A stretch of DNA of 64,000 nt from Cytobacillus oceanisediminis (lineage in GTDB: Bacteria; Bacillota; Bacilli; Bacillales; Cytobacillaceae), in contig NZ_CP065511.1 in NCBI RefSeq assembly GCF_022811925.1, positions 3,837,501-3,901,500 of the forward strand, given 5' to 3'. This document shows, in pieces, positions 16,163 to 25,641 of the stretch (positions within the stretch are counted from its first letter, which is position 1; each line of letters starts with the position of its first letter). The notes beneath the pieces are model-generated. The model searched no databases and was not told the origin of the DNA. It saw nothing but the letters and a program-made list of their open reading frames with translations. The translations under genes and the position numbers were made by a program.

Positions 16163-17539
16163 TTACTTCTTTTTCAATTCATTTGCCAGAAATTCCACAT
16201 CCGTTCCAACAATAACCTGCAGACTGGTTTTGCTGAGCCTTATTACCCCTATTGCCCCCAGCTGTTTTAATTGCCCTTCATCAACCAGCGCTATATCTTT
16301 CACCTTTAAACGAAGGCGGGTTACACAATTATCGATTTCTTCAAGATTTTCTCTACCGCCTAAAGCCTCCAGATAAGCATCTGCTGCTTCATTATAATTC
16401 CCTCTCACAGCGTAATTTTCTTCGAATTCACCTTCTATTTCATCTTCTCTTCCAGGAGTTTTTAAATCTAGTTTCTTTATTAGAAAATAGAAAACCACAA
16501 AATACAGAAGGCCATATAGGAGGCCTATCCCCGCAAGCAGTACTGGTTTCTGGGCAATGCCGAAGTTTAGAATATAATCCAGGGCGCCTGCTGAGAATCC
16601 GAAACCATGGTGAATATCCAGGGCATAGGAGATGGACATAGCCAGACCTGTTAAAATAGCATGAATTAAATATAGAACCGGTGATAAGAACATAAATAAG
16701 AATTCAATCGGCTCTGTAATACCAGTCAGAAAGGAAGTAAATGCGAGACCTGCCATCGCCCCGGCAACCGCTTTCCTTCTTTCCTTTCTAGCAGCGGCAA
16801 CCATGGCAAAAGCAGCACCCGGCAGTCCAAACATCATGATCGGGAAGAATCCTGTCATGAAAATTCCTGCAGATGGATCTTTAGCAAGAAAGCGCCATAA
16901 GTCTCCTTTAATGACATCCCCGGCTGCATTAGTAAACTCACCAAACTCAAACCAGACAAGCGTGTTCAAAATATGATGGAGCCCAACAGGAATTAATAAT
17001 CGGTTCAGGAATCCGAAGACTCCAACACCTGCGGCACCTGCACCAATAATCCAATCGCCCACACCGTTAATGCCTGCCTGGACCGGCGGCCACACATACC
17101 CGAACAAAAATGCAATGACAATCATAGCAAGTGATGTGATAATCGGCACAAACCGTTTTCCTCCAAAGAAACCAAGCCATTCCGGCAGCTTAATATCATG
17201 ATATTTATTGTATAATAGCCCTGCAATAATACCGGAAATGATTCCTCCAAAAACACCCATATTGACCGTTTCGTTTATCGCCGCGGCACCTTCAGTCAGC
17301 ACAAAATAACCCACTGCACCGGCGAGGGCAGCAGCCCCGCTGCCATCCTTAGAAAAACCGATGGCAATCCCGATGGCAAACAATAGTGCCAAATGTCCAA
17401 AAACAGCATTCCCGGCTGCAGATATAAACGGAATGCCTAAAAGGTCATCCTGTCCCAGCCTAAGCAAAAGTGCAGCAGCAGGCATGACTGCAATCGGCAG
17501 CATTAAAGACTTGCCAATCTTTTGTAAAAACCCCAACAT
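16163..17539 (-). CDS. nagP: PTS N-acetylglucosamine transporter, EIICB (NagP)
   Basis: 458 residues: membrane EIIC domain (about 1-370) followed by a C-terminal EIIB domain with the phosphorylated Cys in DNCVTRLRL. It imports and phosphorylates GlcNAc. Segments such as LPIAVMPAAALLLRLGQDDL, FFGGKRFVPI, ITEPIEFLFMF and LKTPGREDE closely match NagE/NagP. MurNAc-specific MurP has its B domain first, so this is not MurP even though it sits beside amiE-nagZ-namZ. There is no EIIA domain, so a shared EIIA must serve it. GAGGTG precedes ATG 17539. A terminator separates it from namZ, so it may have its own promoter. Confidence 0.9.
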   Translation of the reverse strand: MLGFLQKIGKSLMLPIAVMPAAALLLRLGQDDLLGIPFISAAGNAVFGHLALLFAIGIAIGFSKDGSGAAALAGAVGYFVLTEGAAAINETVNMGVFGGIISGIIAGLLYNKYHDIKLPEWLGFFGGKRFVPIITSLAMIVIAFLFGYVWPPVQAGINGVGDWIIGAGAAGVGVFGFLNRLLIPVGLHHILNTLVWFEFGEFTNAAGDVIKGDLWRFLAKDPSAGIFMTGFFPIMMFGLPGAAFAMVAAARKERRKAVAGAMAGLAFTSFLTGITEPIEFLFMFLSPVLYLIHAILTGLAMSISYALDIHHGFGFSAGALDYILNFGIAQKPVLLAGIGLLYGLLYFVVFYFLIKKLDLKTPGREDEIEGEFEENYAVRGNYNEAADAYLEALGGRENLEEIDNCVTRLRLKVKDIALVDEGQLKQLGAIGVIRLSKTSLQVIVGTDVEFLANELKKK

Positions 17540-17638
17540 TTTTACACACCTCTTTCTGCATGGATTATTACATAATATGAACAGGCTTTATAATTCAGTA
17601 CCAGGCACCATCAGTATTATGCCGGCCCGCCTTATAAT

Positions 17639-17676
17639 AAAAAAAAGAACCTGGGGCAATTTGCCTCCAAGTTCTT
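17639..17676 (-). terminator. Terminator after namZ
   Basis: AAGAAC...GTTCTT stem with an inner GGCA/TGCC pairing, followed by seven T residues on the minus strand. It would separate namZ from nagP unless read through. Confidence 0.75.
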
Positions 17677-17686
17677 ACCTGCGAGT

Positions 17687-18946
17687 TTAATAGAGTAAAT
17701 ATTCTTCACGTGTCTTTTTGAATTGTTTTAATTCTTTCTGCCATTTGGAGGAGATTTCTTCAACTGGCTTCCCTTCCTCAATGTCCTCACGAACCCAGCC
17801 ATTGCCCATCAGGTTGTCAAAGAATGAAATCTCTGCACTGTTCTCTGCACGGAATTCGAAGTCTTCCGGATACATATCATGGATCGCCTTCACGATGTGA
17901 AGTCCGGTCTCGACAGGCTTGAATGCATCGCGATGTGTAACATGAATCTGAATCCCATGAGAAAGCTGACCTGCATGCTTAGAGAAGCTTGGTGTAAACG
18001 AAGCAGCTCTGAAGGTTACCCCCGGAAGATTAAGACTGTTCAAATGTCCAGCCAAGTCATCAGCGTTGATAAATGGAGCACCAATTAATTCAAACGGCTT
18101 CGTTGTTCCGCGCCCCTCAGAAACATTCGTCCCTTCAATCAATGCAGCTCCCGGATATACTAAAGCTGTTTCTAAAGTTGGCATATTCGGAGACGGCATG
18201 ACAAACGGAAGGCTGGTGTCATCATAATACATATCTCGCTTCCAGCCATTCATTTTGACAACAGTTAAATCTGCTCCAATTTCGAACTCTTCATTGAATA
18301 ATTCGGCCAGTTCTCCTACAGTCATCCCATGGCGGAGCGGAATCGGATAATTCCCCACAAAAGAGGAATACTTCATATCAAGCACCGGCCCTTCAACCTT
18401 TGTTCCACCTTGAGGATTTGGCCTGTCCAGCACGATGAAAGGGATGTTGTTTTCTTTTGCTGCTTCCATCGCATAAGCCATTGTGTAAATATACGTGTAA
18501 AAACGTGTTCCAACATCCTGGATATCAAACAGGAGCACGTCGATATTCTCCAGCATTTCAGGTGTAGGCTTTTTGGTTTTTCCGTATAAGCTGTAAACAG
18601 GAAGCCCTGTCTTTTCATCGATATAATACTCAACGTATTCTCCCGCCTGTGCACTTCCGCGGACTCCATGTTCCGGGCCATATAAAGCTGTTAACTCTAC
18701 ATCGGGATCATTGTGCAGAATATCGACAACGCTGTTTAAATTCTGGTCTACCCCAGTTGGGTTTGTAATTAAGCCCACTCTTTTCCCTTCTATGAGTTCC
18801 TTCTTATCATCTAAAAGAACTTCAACTCCAAGCTCGAATTTCTTTTTCTTGCCTTTTCCTTTGCCATTGCCGTTATCTGCAAGCACAACAGTTAAAGAAG
18901 AGAGTACGAGAATCATTGTCAAAAATCCCATGAACCATTTCTTCAT
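17687..18946 (-). CDS. namZ: Exo-beta-N-acetylmuramidase NamZ (DUF1343, GH171)
   Basis: 419 residues. The signal peptide is followed by a Gly/Lys-rich spacer and a DUF1343 domain (LITNPTGVDQ, YGPEHGVRG, FDIQDVGTRFYTY, LDRPNP, EGTNVSEGRGT), the family shown for B. subtilis YbbC to release MurNAc from the non-reducing end of peptidoglycan fragments. It follows nagZ by 86 bp and amiE lies further upstream, the same order as the B. subtilis recycling operon. Acts outside the membrane. Length is normal for the family. Confidence 0.9.
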   Translation of the reverse strand: MKKWFMGFLTMILVLSSLTVVLADNGNGKGKGKKKKFELGVEVLLDDKKELIEGKRVGLITNPTGVDQNLNSVVDILHNDPDVELTALYGPEHGVRGSAQAGEYVEYYIDEKTGLPVYSLYGKTKKPTPEMLENIDVLLFDIQDVGTRFYTYIYTMAYAMEAAKENNIPFIVLDRPNPQGGTKVEGPVLDMKYSSFVGNYPIPLRHGMTVGELAELFNEEFEIGADLTVVKMNGWKRDMYYDDTSLPFVMPSPNMPTLETALVYPGAALIEGTNVSEGRGTTKPFELIGAPFINADDLAGHLNSLNLPGVTFRAASFTPSFSKHAGQLSHGIQIHVTHRDAFKPVETGLHIVKAIHDMYPEDFEFRAENSAEISFFDNLMGNGWVREDIEEGKPVEEISSKWQKELKQFKKTREEYLLY

Positions 18947-19032
18947 ATATTTTTCCTCCTTGGTTAAGAATGAGGTGCGGGCAAAACCCTAAGGCTGCCC
19001 GTACCCTTTCCTTTTCAAAAATAGCAGTGTGC

Positions 19033-21147
19033 CTAATAGCTCAATCCATGGCCAAATTCATATAAAACACTGCCATCTGTACCCGGAATTGTTACAGGCA
19101 ATTTACCTGAAGGATTAACCTGGCTAAAAACAACACCTGCAGATGCATCAAAGCTTGCCGTTCTGAATCCGTATTGTGCAATGTATGCATCAACTTCCGG
19201 ATAAGCCATGATGTCATATGGGTTACGGATGCCAACCGAAATGACTGGAGCTTCTGATTCAGCAATGATGGAATTAACCATTTTCATCTGAGCGCTGTCC
19301 GGTGAACGGCCTGATACATTAAAAGTATAGGAGCCCACAATAACTGCACTGGCATTCCTGATTTGCTGCTTCTGCTCTTCCGTTAATGCATAGCTTGAGG
19401 TCTGGATGACCTGTGTGTTTGCATGAAACTTGCTGATTGCGTTCTTTAAGTCTGCAATATACGTATTGCCGACAACGACAATATTCTCTTCAGGAGATAA
19501 TTGTATTGGCAATGCATCTCTTTCATTTTTAACCAATGTAATTGAACCTTCTGCTGCTTCTTTTTCTATTTGTTTATGTTCTTCTGATCCAACAATCTCA
19601 AGAGCGTTTGCAATTTTTTCATCAATCGGCTGTGGTGTCTCTTCTTTAATAATTCCCCGCTTTATTTTCAGTGTTAAAATTCGTTCAACTGATGATTCAA
19701 TGCGTTTTTCTGATATTTCTCCATTCTCCACCGCATTCAATAGCCCTTCTGCAACTTCTTGAAGTCCAACAGGCATTAGCACAATATCTGTTCCAGCTTT
19801 AACTGCTCGAATGGCCGCGTCAACTGGTCCAAAATGTTCGGCGATGGCATTCATATTCATTGCGTCTGTTGTAATGACACCATCATAGCCCATTTCTTCC
19901 CTCATAAGTTCTGTCAGCACTTTATGGGAAAGAGTGGCCGGAACTGCAATTTCTTCACTCGTTTTTTTCGAGATTGCTTTTGTATCATCAATCTTAGGGA
20001 AAGTAACATGTGCTGTCATGATCGCATCAATTCCTGCTTCCATTCCCTTTTGAAAAGGATACAATTCAACTTCTTTTAGACGTTCTTTGTCATGTGGTAC
20101 TTCAGGCAATCCAAGATGTGAGTCTACTGCTGTATCTCCATGTCCGGGAAAATGCTTTGCAGTAGCGGCAACACCTGCTGATTGCAATCCTTGGGTATAA
20201 GCAACACCCATGTCAGCGACAAGCTGCGGGTCTTCACCAAATGAACGAACGCCAATTACCGGATTGTCGGGATTATTATTTACATCCATGACAGGTGCAA
20301 AGTTCATATTAATGCCGAGTGATGCCAGCTCCTCTCCAATCGCCTTGCCAACCTTGCGGGAAATTTCTTCAGAACGGGCAGCTCCTAATGCCATATTGCC
20401 AGGCATATCCGTTCCTGATTGAAGACGTGTAACAATTCCGCCTTCCTGGTCAATCGTCATCAATAAGCCGAATTTATCGGCAGCTTTCTGATAGTCTGAA
20501 ACCAGTGTGGCTGTCTGTTCTGTTGTTACCACATTTTCACGGAATAATATTACTCCGCCAAGATGATAATCTTTTACCAGCTTCTCAATTTCCGGCAGCA
20601 TTTCAGTGACATTTTGTCCCTTCCAGGTGCGGAAATCCGGCATCAGCATTTGGCCGACCTTCTCTTCAATGGACATGTTTTTCACTGCTCGGCTAATGAG
20701 ATCATACCGTTTCCCATGCTCCTTAATGATTTTCACTTTAAAAGCTGGCTTGCCTTTGCTGCCCTTTTTGCCGTCAGGTTTTACTTGAAGCGCGATACGG
20801 TCTTTAAATACTCCGTCCGTTACACTGATGAAGGTTTTTCCAGGCTTCCCTATTAAGGTGATATTCCCCGACTGATCAACTGCTGCAACGTTTTTATTGG
20901 AAGATTTCCATTTCATACCATCTGAAACTCCCATGAAATGTCCTTCTTTAAACACATGAAGCGCTTTTAATTGAAATGCATCTCCACTATTCTCTGTGCT
21001 GACCTTAGGCAAATTCTGAAGGATGATTAAATCCTTTGCTGCACTTTCTGCTGATGCTTTTTTCAAGGTTCCTCCGATCCATAACTGCGAAACGGCAAGT
21101 GTAATTGCGAGAAGGGAAATGAACATTACTTTGCGGGCTTTAACCAT
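19033..21147 (-). CDS. nagZ: Beta-N-acetylglucosaminidase NagZ (GH3) with N-terminal Ig-like domain
   Basis: 704 residues from ATG 21147 (a GTG at 21156 sits too close to the ribosome binding site). After the signal peptide comes a BIG2-like domain (about 45-125, MKWKSSNKNVAAVDQSGNIT), then the GH3 barrel with KHFPGHGDT and the Asp-x-His dyad in VDSH (about 342/344) and the nucleophile Asp of TTDAMNM (about 428), then a C-terminal alpha/beta domain. It removes GlcNAc from muropeptides outside the cell. B. subtilis NagZ is about 640 residues; the extra length here is the N-terminal domain. Confidence 0.93.
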   Translation of the reverse strand: MVKARKVMFISLLAITLAVSQLWIGGTLKKASAESAAKDLIILQNLPKVSTENSGDAFQLKALHVFKEGHFMGVSDGMKWKSSNKNVAAVDQSGNITLIGKPGKTFISVTDGVFKDRIALQVKPDGKKGSKGKPAFKVKIIKEHGKRYDLISRAVKNMSIEEKVGQMLMPDFRTWKGQNVTEMLPEIEKLVKDYHLGGVILFRENVVTTEQTATLVSDYQKAADKFGLLMTIDQEGGIVTRLQSGTDMPGNMALGAARSEEISRKVGKAIGEELASLGINMNFAPVMDVNNNPDNPVIGVRSFGEDPQLVADMGVAYTQGLQSAGVAATAKHFPGHGDTAVDSHLGLPEVPHDKERLKEVELYPFQKGMEAGIDAIMTAHVTFPKIDDTKAISKKTSEEIAVPATLSHKVLTELMREEMGYDGVITTDAMNMNAIAEHFGPVDAAIRAVKAGTDIVLMPVGLQEVAEGLLNAVENGEISEKRIESSVERILTLKIKRGIIKEETPQPIDEKIANALEIVGSEEHKQIEKEAAEGSITLVKNERDALPIQLSPEENIVVVGNTYIADLKNAISKFHANTQVIQTSSYALTEEQKQQIRNASAVIVGSYTFNVSGRSPDSAQMKMVNSIIAESEAPVISVGIRNPYDIMAYPEVDAYIAQYGFRTASFDASAGVVFSQVNPSGKLPVTIPGTDGSVLYEFGHGLSY

Positions 21148-21216
21148 TTCTTCCACCGTCCTTACTGCATTTATTTCATATGCACTTAAGCTTACTTTTC
21201 ACTAAAAAATCGAATG

Positions 21217-22926
21217 CTAGTAATTTCTTTTTTTCCAACCGTTTCCTGAGAAGTCCGGCGTCACTTTTCGTCCATCTGAAAGCTGGAGTTTTACATTATC
21301 AACGTACCAGCCTCTGCCGTTTACTGTACTGTCTGTCTGGTATCGGAATCGAATGTGGGAGGTTCCTGCAGGAATCGTTAGTTTTTCCTTTTTCCAATCG
21401 ACGCTGCTGCCTGTAAATGGCTGTGCAGCTTGTGTCCAATTGACGCCATCCTCTGACACCTCAACAAAGGCCATATCCGCATTGGTTTCAGTTCTGTACC
21501 AGGTATCAAACGACAGGACCGCCTCTTCATCGAGGTCCACTTTAGCCGTTAAATTATGTTGAATTTTATCTCCATATCCTGAGAACCAGGCATCTCCTTT
21601 TCCAGGGATTGCAACAGGAATGGAATCTGCCACCTGTCTTGCAAATGCTCGCCTTGCAATATTCGTTGTAACTGTATTTCTTGATGGATGAACGCGATTT
21701 GTTAAGAGAATCGCAATCGTGCCATTATTCCGGTTTATTACAATGGATGTTCCAGTGTACCCTGTATGCCCTAGCGAAGTTCCCTCTGATAAGGCATCCA
21801 TGAACCACCCCTGACCAAGCTCCCAGCCAAGGCCATGATCATCACCAGGAAATTGAGGAATCTGGTTTTGAATCAGCATTTTCACCGTCTCTTCCTTTAA
21901 AATCCGCTTGCTGCCATAACGCCCGTCATTCACATACATGTGGGCAAGTTTAGCAAGGTCGGAGGCAGTGGAAAAGACACCTGCATGTCCGGCAACGCCA
22001 TCAAGAGACCAGGCATTTTCATCATGAACTTCCCCCCAGACAAGGCCCCTGCCAATAGCAGGCTGGTATTCCGTGGCTGCAATTCGCTGTTTCAAAGATT
22101 CAGGAGGATTATACATTGTATCCTTCATACCGAGGGGGTTGGTTATGCGTTTTTTCACAAACTCATCCAGGCTTTGTCCTGACAGGCGTTCGATTATTGC
22201 GCCGAGCGTAATCATATTCAAATCGCTGTATGTATACGCTTCACCCGGTTCATTGGCCAATGGATGTTTAAAAACGATTTGCATGCGATCGTCTCTGCTG
22301 CTCCCTTGTGAATATAAAGGAATCCATGCAGTAAATCCTGAAGTATGTGTCATCAGCTGGCGAATCGTTACATTTTCCTTGCCGTTTTCAGCAAACTCGG
22401 GGATATATTTCGCAACAGGATCATCCAGTTGAAAGCGGCCATCATCATACAATATCATCGCAGCAGTCGTTGTAAAAATCTTACTGATTGAAGCCAGATC
22501 AAAGATTGTATCTTCCGTCATTTCAATCGGATTCTGCGCTTCAGTGAATTTATCATCCGTATAGCGGTAGGAATATCCGTATGCGTCATGTTTGACAATA
22601 TGACCCCGCCTTGCGACAAAAGTGACAGCACCAGGCATGACTCCTTCTGATATCATCTCTTCCATCAGCGGATCGATTTCATCGAGCGGCTGCTGAACCA
22701 TTCCAGCTCCCGCCGCTGAACCTGGATGAAGTATAGGAGAAATCGGCCCAGGGCGATCCCACGAAAAAATCGGATGAATTTTGTGTTTCACATCTTTATG
22801 ATTCTTCATTTCCATCGTTGGCTTAACTCCTTCCGCGCCCTGCGCAGATGCCGGATATGCTGCCGGAATAAAGAGTGATGTGCTTAGTGCTGCAGATAGC
22901 GCAACAAGCTTGGTTTTATTTTTCAT
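21217..22926 (-). CDS. amiE: AmiE-type amidase / serine beta-lactamase family protein with C-terminal beta-sandwich
   Basis: About 569 residues. Signal peptide, then a class C beta-lactamase-like domain (about 75-430) with SxxK in SISK and a YSDLN motif, then an extra domain of about 110 residues (SVDWKKEKLTIPAGTSHIRF, GRGWYVDNVKL) of the immune-inhibitor-A/MAM-like type. In B. subtilis the homologue YbbE/AmiE removes the peptide from MurNAc-peptides and lacks this tail. ATG 22926 has AAAGGAGG and gives a clean signal peptide; ATG 22956 also has AAGGAGG ten bases upstream and may be used. First gene of the recycling operon. Confidence 0.82.
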   Translation of the reverse strand: MKNKTKLVALSAALSTSLFIPAAYPASAQGAEGVKPTMEMKNHKDVKHKIHPIFSWDRPGPISPILHPGSAAGAGMVQQPLDEIDPLMEEMISEGVMPGAVTFVARRGHIVKHDAYGYSYRYTDDKFTEAQNPIEMTEDTIFDLASISKIFTTTAAMILYDDGRFQLDDPVAKYIPEFAENGKENVTIRQLMTHTSGFTAWIPLYSQGSSRDDRMQIVFKHPLANEPGEAYTYSDLNMITLGAIIERLSGQSLDEFVKKRITNPLGMKDTMYNPPESLKQRIAATEYQPAIGRGLVWGEVHDENAWSLDGVAGHAGVFSTASDLAKLAHMYVNDGRYGSKRILKEETVKMLIQNQIPQFPGDDHGLGWELGQGWFMDALSEGTSLGHTGYTGTSIVINRNNGTIAILLTNRVHPSRNTVTTNIARRAFARQVADSIPVAIPGKGDAWFSGYGDKIQHNLTAKVDLDEEAVLSFDTWYRTETNADMAFVEVSEDGVNWTQAAQPFTGSSVDWKKEKLTIPAGTSHIRFRYQTDSTVNGRGWYVDNVKLQLSDGRKVTPDFSGNGWKKRNY

Positions 22927-22979
22927 ACTGCCTCCTTTAATTTTATGAACTTTCATCAGCCTATAACCTCCTTTATGTT

Positions 22980-22993
22980 TGAAAGGGTTTACA
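22980..22993. promoter_or_regulatory. Candidate cre site (CcpA)
   Basis: TGAAAGGGTTTACA matches the cre consensus TGWNANCGNTNWCA except at one central base. It lies just upstream of amiE and would place the recycling operon under catabolite control. Confidence 0.45.
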
Positions 22994-23023
22994 TACTGTA
23001 AGATTAATAGAGATAGAGTATAG

Positions 23024-23035
23024 TTGTCTATACCA
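23024..23035. promoter_or_regulatory. Candidate dre operator (NagR/DasR type)
   Basis: Read on the minus strand, TGGTATAGACAA matches the core of NagR/DasR dre sites (TGGTCTAGACCA type; B. subtilis nagP/nagAB sites carry TGGTATAGACAA-like cores). A TATACT -10-like hexamer starts right beside it. It lies about 100 bp upstream of amiE. The surrounding stretch to 23255 holds no gene. Confidence 0.6.
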
Positions 23036-23255
23036 CATAAGTCCTGTTCTAGTTAAAAACTTCCAAATATTTAATTAAACCAATAGTTCTTTTTGACTAT
23101 TCTGAAAATTATGTTTTTCCTCATGATTTGTTTGCAGGTTTCCCAGCTTTTTTTGTAAAAATGAATGTTTGTTTGCCAGATTCAAATATTCTTTGAAATT
23201 TTCCAGGTTTGTTTGATGAAAACAGTCAAGTTTTGGAAGAGGTCACCATTTAGAC

Positions 23256-23290
23256 GAAAAAAAGCAGAATCCATTACGGATTCTGCTTTA
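23256..23290 (-). terminator. Terminator of the ABC exporter gene
   Basis: 11-bp stem AAGCAGAATCC / GGATTCTGCTT, then seven T residues on the minus strand, starting at the stop codon. Confidence 0.85.
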
Positions 23291-25006
23291 TCTTTGGAAT
23301 TGCACATTATGGAGACCTGCAAAGATCCCGCCCTGTTTTATTAACTCATCATGTGTACCTTCTTCTTCTATCCCGTCTTCTGTGACAACCACCACCCTGT
23401 CTGCATTGCGAATGGTTGCAAGCCTGTGGGCAATCACAAGTGTAGTGCGGTTTACGGCAAGCTCGTTCAACGCAGTTTGAATAATTTGTTCGGTTTCTGT
23501 ATCCAATGCCGAAGTTGCTTCATCCAAAATTAAAATCGGCGGATTTTTCAGGAACATTCTTGCAATGGCAATTCGTTGTTTTTGTCCGCCAGACAGCTTT
23601 AATCCACGTTCCCCAATTTGTGTTTCGTAGCCATCCGGAAGAGATGCAATGAAGTCCTGCAGGTGAGCTTTTTTAGCCGCGTCCGCAATTTGCTCATCTG
23701 TTGCCCCAAGCATTCCGTAAGCTATATTTTCTTTCAGGGTACCGGTAAACAGGAAGACATCCTGCTGGACAATGCCGATTTGCGATCTCAGTGATTTTTT
23801 CGTCATGTCCCTGATATCCATGCCATCGATCTTAATGCTTCCGCTATTTACATCATAAAAACGTGGAATCAAAGAACAAATCGTTGTCTTTCCGGCTCCT
23901 GAAGGTCCCACAAAAGCAACTGTTTCACCTGCTTTTATTTGAAGATCAATCCCCTCAAGCACCGATTTATGCTTGTCATATCTAAATGATACATCCTGAA
24001 AGCGGATGTCACCCCTTAAGGATTCAACCTCAATGGCATCTTTTGCATCCTCAATCTCCGGCTCAGTATCGATGATTTCCAAAAAGCGTTTGAAACCAGC
24101 CATTCCTTTTGGGTACAGTTCCATCAGGGCGCTAATTTTATCAATCGGTTTTAAGAGTACATTCACATAGAGCACAAATCCGACCAATTCTCCATATGAA
24201 AGCAGCCCGTTGAAGCTCAGCCAGGAACCGTACACAAGAACAATCAGCGTAACTAATCTGGTCAGCATATAGACTCCGGAAGCACTGAAGCTCATAATCT
24301 TATATGCTGCAAGCTTGGCAAGACGGAATCTGCCATTGTTTTCTCTAAATCTTTTAATCTCATAGCTTTCATTTGTAAAAGACTGAACCACACGCACTCC
24401 AGATACACTATCTTCAACCTGGGCGTTCACATCGGCTATTTCACCGTACATCCTTTTCCATGCTTTGTTCATTTTAATATTGCAGAATGTAATCAGCCAT
24501 ACAAGAAACGGAAGAACAAATATCGTTACAAGGGCGAGCTTTACATTGATGGTCAGCATGATCCAGAATGCACCCACAAACGTCATGACCGCAATAAACA
24601 AATCCTCCGGGCCATGATGGGCAAGCTCCCCGATATCCATAAGATCATTTGTCACCCGGCTCATGATATGCCCTGTTTTGGTATTATCGAAGAAGCGGAA
24701 AGACTGCCTTTGAACGTGCTGAAAAAGCTGCTGCCGCATATCTGTTTCGATGTTGATGCCCAGCTTGTGGCCCCAATAGTTAACAACAAACTGCAGAAGT
24801 GTGCTGGTCAAATAAAGAGCAAGCAGGCCGGCACTTACGGAAACAATCATGGACCAATTCCCGCTTGGAAGCAGGCTGTCGATAAACCACTGAACCGCAA
24901 GCGGAAAGCCCAATTCAAGAATTGCCACGAATACCGCCGAACTAAAATCAAGAATGAATAGGCGCTTATGTGGCTTATAGTAGCTAAAAAACCGTCGGAT
25001 CATCAT
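23288..25006 (-). CDS. ABC exporter, fused permease and ATPase (YgaD-like)
   Basis: 572 residues. The N-terminal half carries six membrane helices (about 15-310), the C-terminal half an ATPase with Walker A GPSGAGKTT, Q-loop, signature LSGGQ, Walker B ILILDEATSALD and the H-loop His in VIAHRLAT. It forms a dimer and exports lipid or drug-like substrates. The layout fits YgaD and other multidrug/lipid A-type half transporters. Monocistronic, ending in a strong terminator. Substrate not inferable. Confidence 0.9.
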   Translation of the reverse strand: MMIRRFFSYYKPHKRLFILDFSSAVFVAILELGFPLAVQWFIDSLLPSGNWSMIVSVSAGLLALYLTSTLLQFVVNYWGHKLGINIETDMRQQLFQHVQRQSFRFFDNTKTGHIMSRVTNDLMDIGELAHHGPEDLFIAVMTFVGAFWIMLTINVKLALVTIFVLPFLVWLITFCNIKMNKAWKRMYGEIADVNAQVEDSVSGVRVVQSFTNESYEIKRFRENNGRFRLAKLAAYKIMSFSASGVYMLTRLVTLIVLVYGSWLSFNGLLSYGELVGFVLYVNVLLKPIDKISALMELYPKGMAGFKRFLEIIDTEPEIEDAKDAIEVESLRGDIRFQDVSFRYDKHKSVLEGIDLQIKAGETVAFVGPSGAGKTTICSLIPRFYDVNSGSIKIDGMDIRDMTKKSLRSQIGIVQQDVFLFTGTLKENIAYGMLGATDEQIADAAKKAHLQDFIASLPDGYETQIGERGLKLSGGQKQRIAIARMFLKNPPILILDEATSALDTETEQIIQTALNELAVNRTTLVIAHRLATIRNADRVVVVTEDGIEEEGTHDELIKQGGIFAGLHNVQFQR

Positions 25007-25173
25007 ATTCTCCTTATTCTGAAAAAATCAAACATAATAGGATTATAAATTCACCAGGAATATATTACAAGAAAAACCCGTCCCTATTTATTTCTGGAAC
25101 GAGTCTTATAGTTAGAGGATATATTACGGCTTAAATCCTAAAAAAGGCCGATGTAATAGTTCTTCGCTGCAAA

Positions 25174-25623
25174 TTAGATTCTTGATTTGAACTGAACTTT
25201 GCGGATCATTTGATTGATTACCTCTGAAATGACAAGTCCGACTGCGATTGCCCCGGATATCATGAATGCCTTCGCGGCAAGCTGAATTGCCGTATTATAA
25301 TCATTTTCAACAAAATTCCGCATTGCATCATAAGCAATCCCTCCTGGGACCAGTGGAATGATGCCGGCAACACTGAAAATAATGATAGGTGTTTTATACA
25401 TTTTCGCAAAAATCTGGCTGATCACAGCAATGGTAAAAGCAGCGATTAATGACGAAATGACAGCATCGTACTGCCAATTGACAAGCCAAATATAAACAAA
25501 CCAGCCAACCATCCCGACAAACCCGCATTTCAGCAGCGATTTTTTCGGGGCATTGAAAAGCACTCCGAACCCTGCTGAAGCAATAAAGCTTGTAATCATA
25601 TGTGTCAACATAAACATACGCAT
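25174..25623 (-). CDS. Threonine/serine exporter family, small subunit (YjjB-like)
   Basis: 149 residues with four membrane helices and the conserved GIIPLVPGGIAYDAMRNFV motif of the ThrE C-terminal (DUF3815/YjjB) family. Together with the YjjP-like gene 18 bp upstream it makes a split version of the ThrE exporter. Likely substrates are serine, threonine or, as for E. coli YjjPB, succinate. GCGGAGGAAT precedes ATG 25623. Confidence 0.85.
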   Translation of the reverse strand: MRMFMLTHMITSFIASAGFGVLFNAPKKSLLKCGFVGMVGWFVYIWLVNWQYDAVISSLIAAFTIAVISQIFAKMYKTPIIIFSVAGIIPLVPGGIAYDAMRNFVENDYNTAIQLAAKAFMISGAIAVGLVISEVINQMIRKVQFKSRI

Positions 25624-25641
25624 ATTCCTCCGCTAATGCAT

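Noticed and set aside
16163..17539. MurP (MurNAc PTS), as suggested by the neighbours
   Set aside because: The domain order is C then B and the sequence segments match NagE/NagP. MurP has B first.
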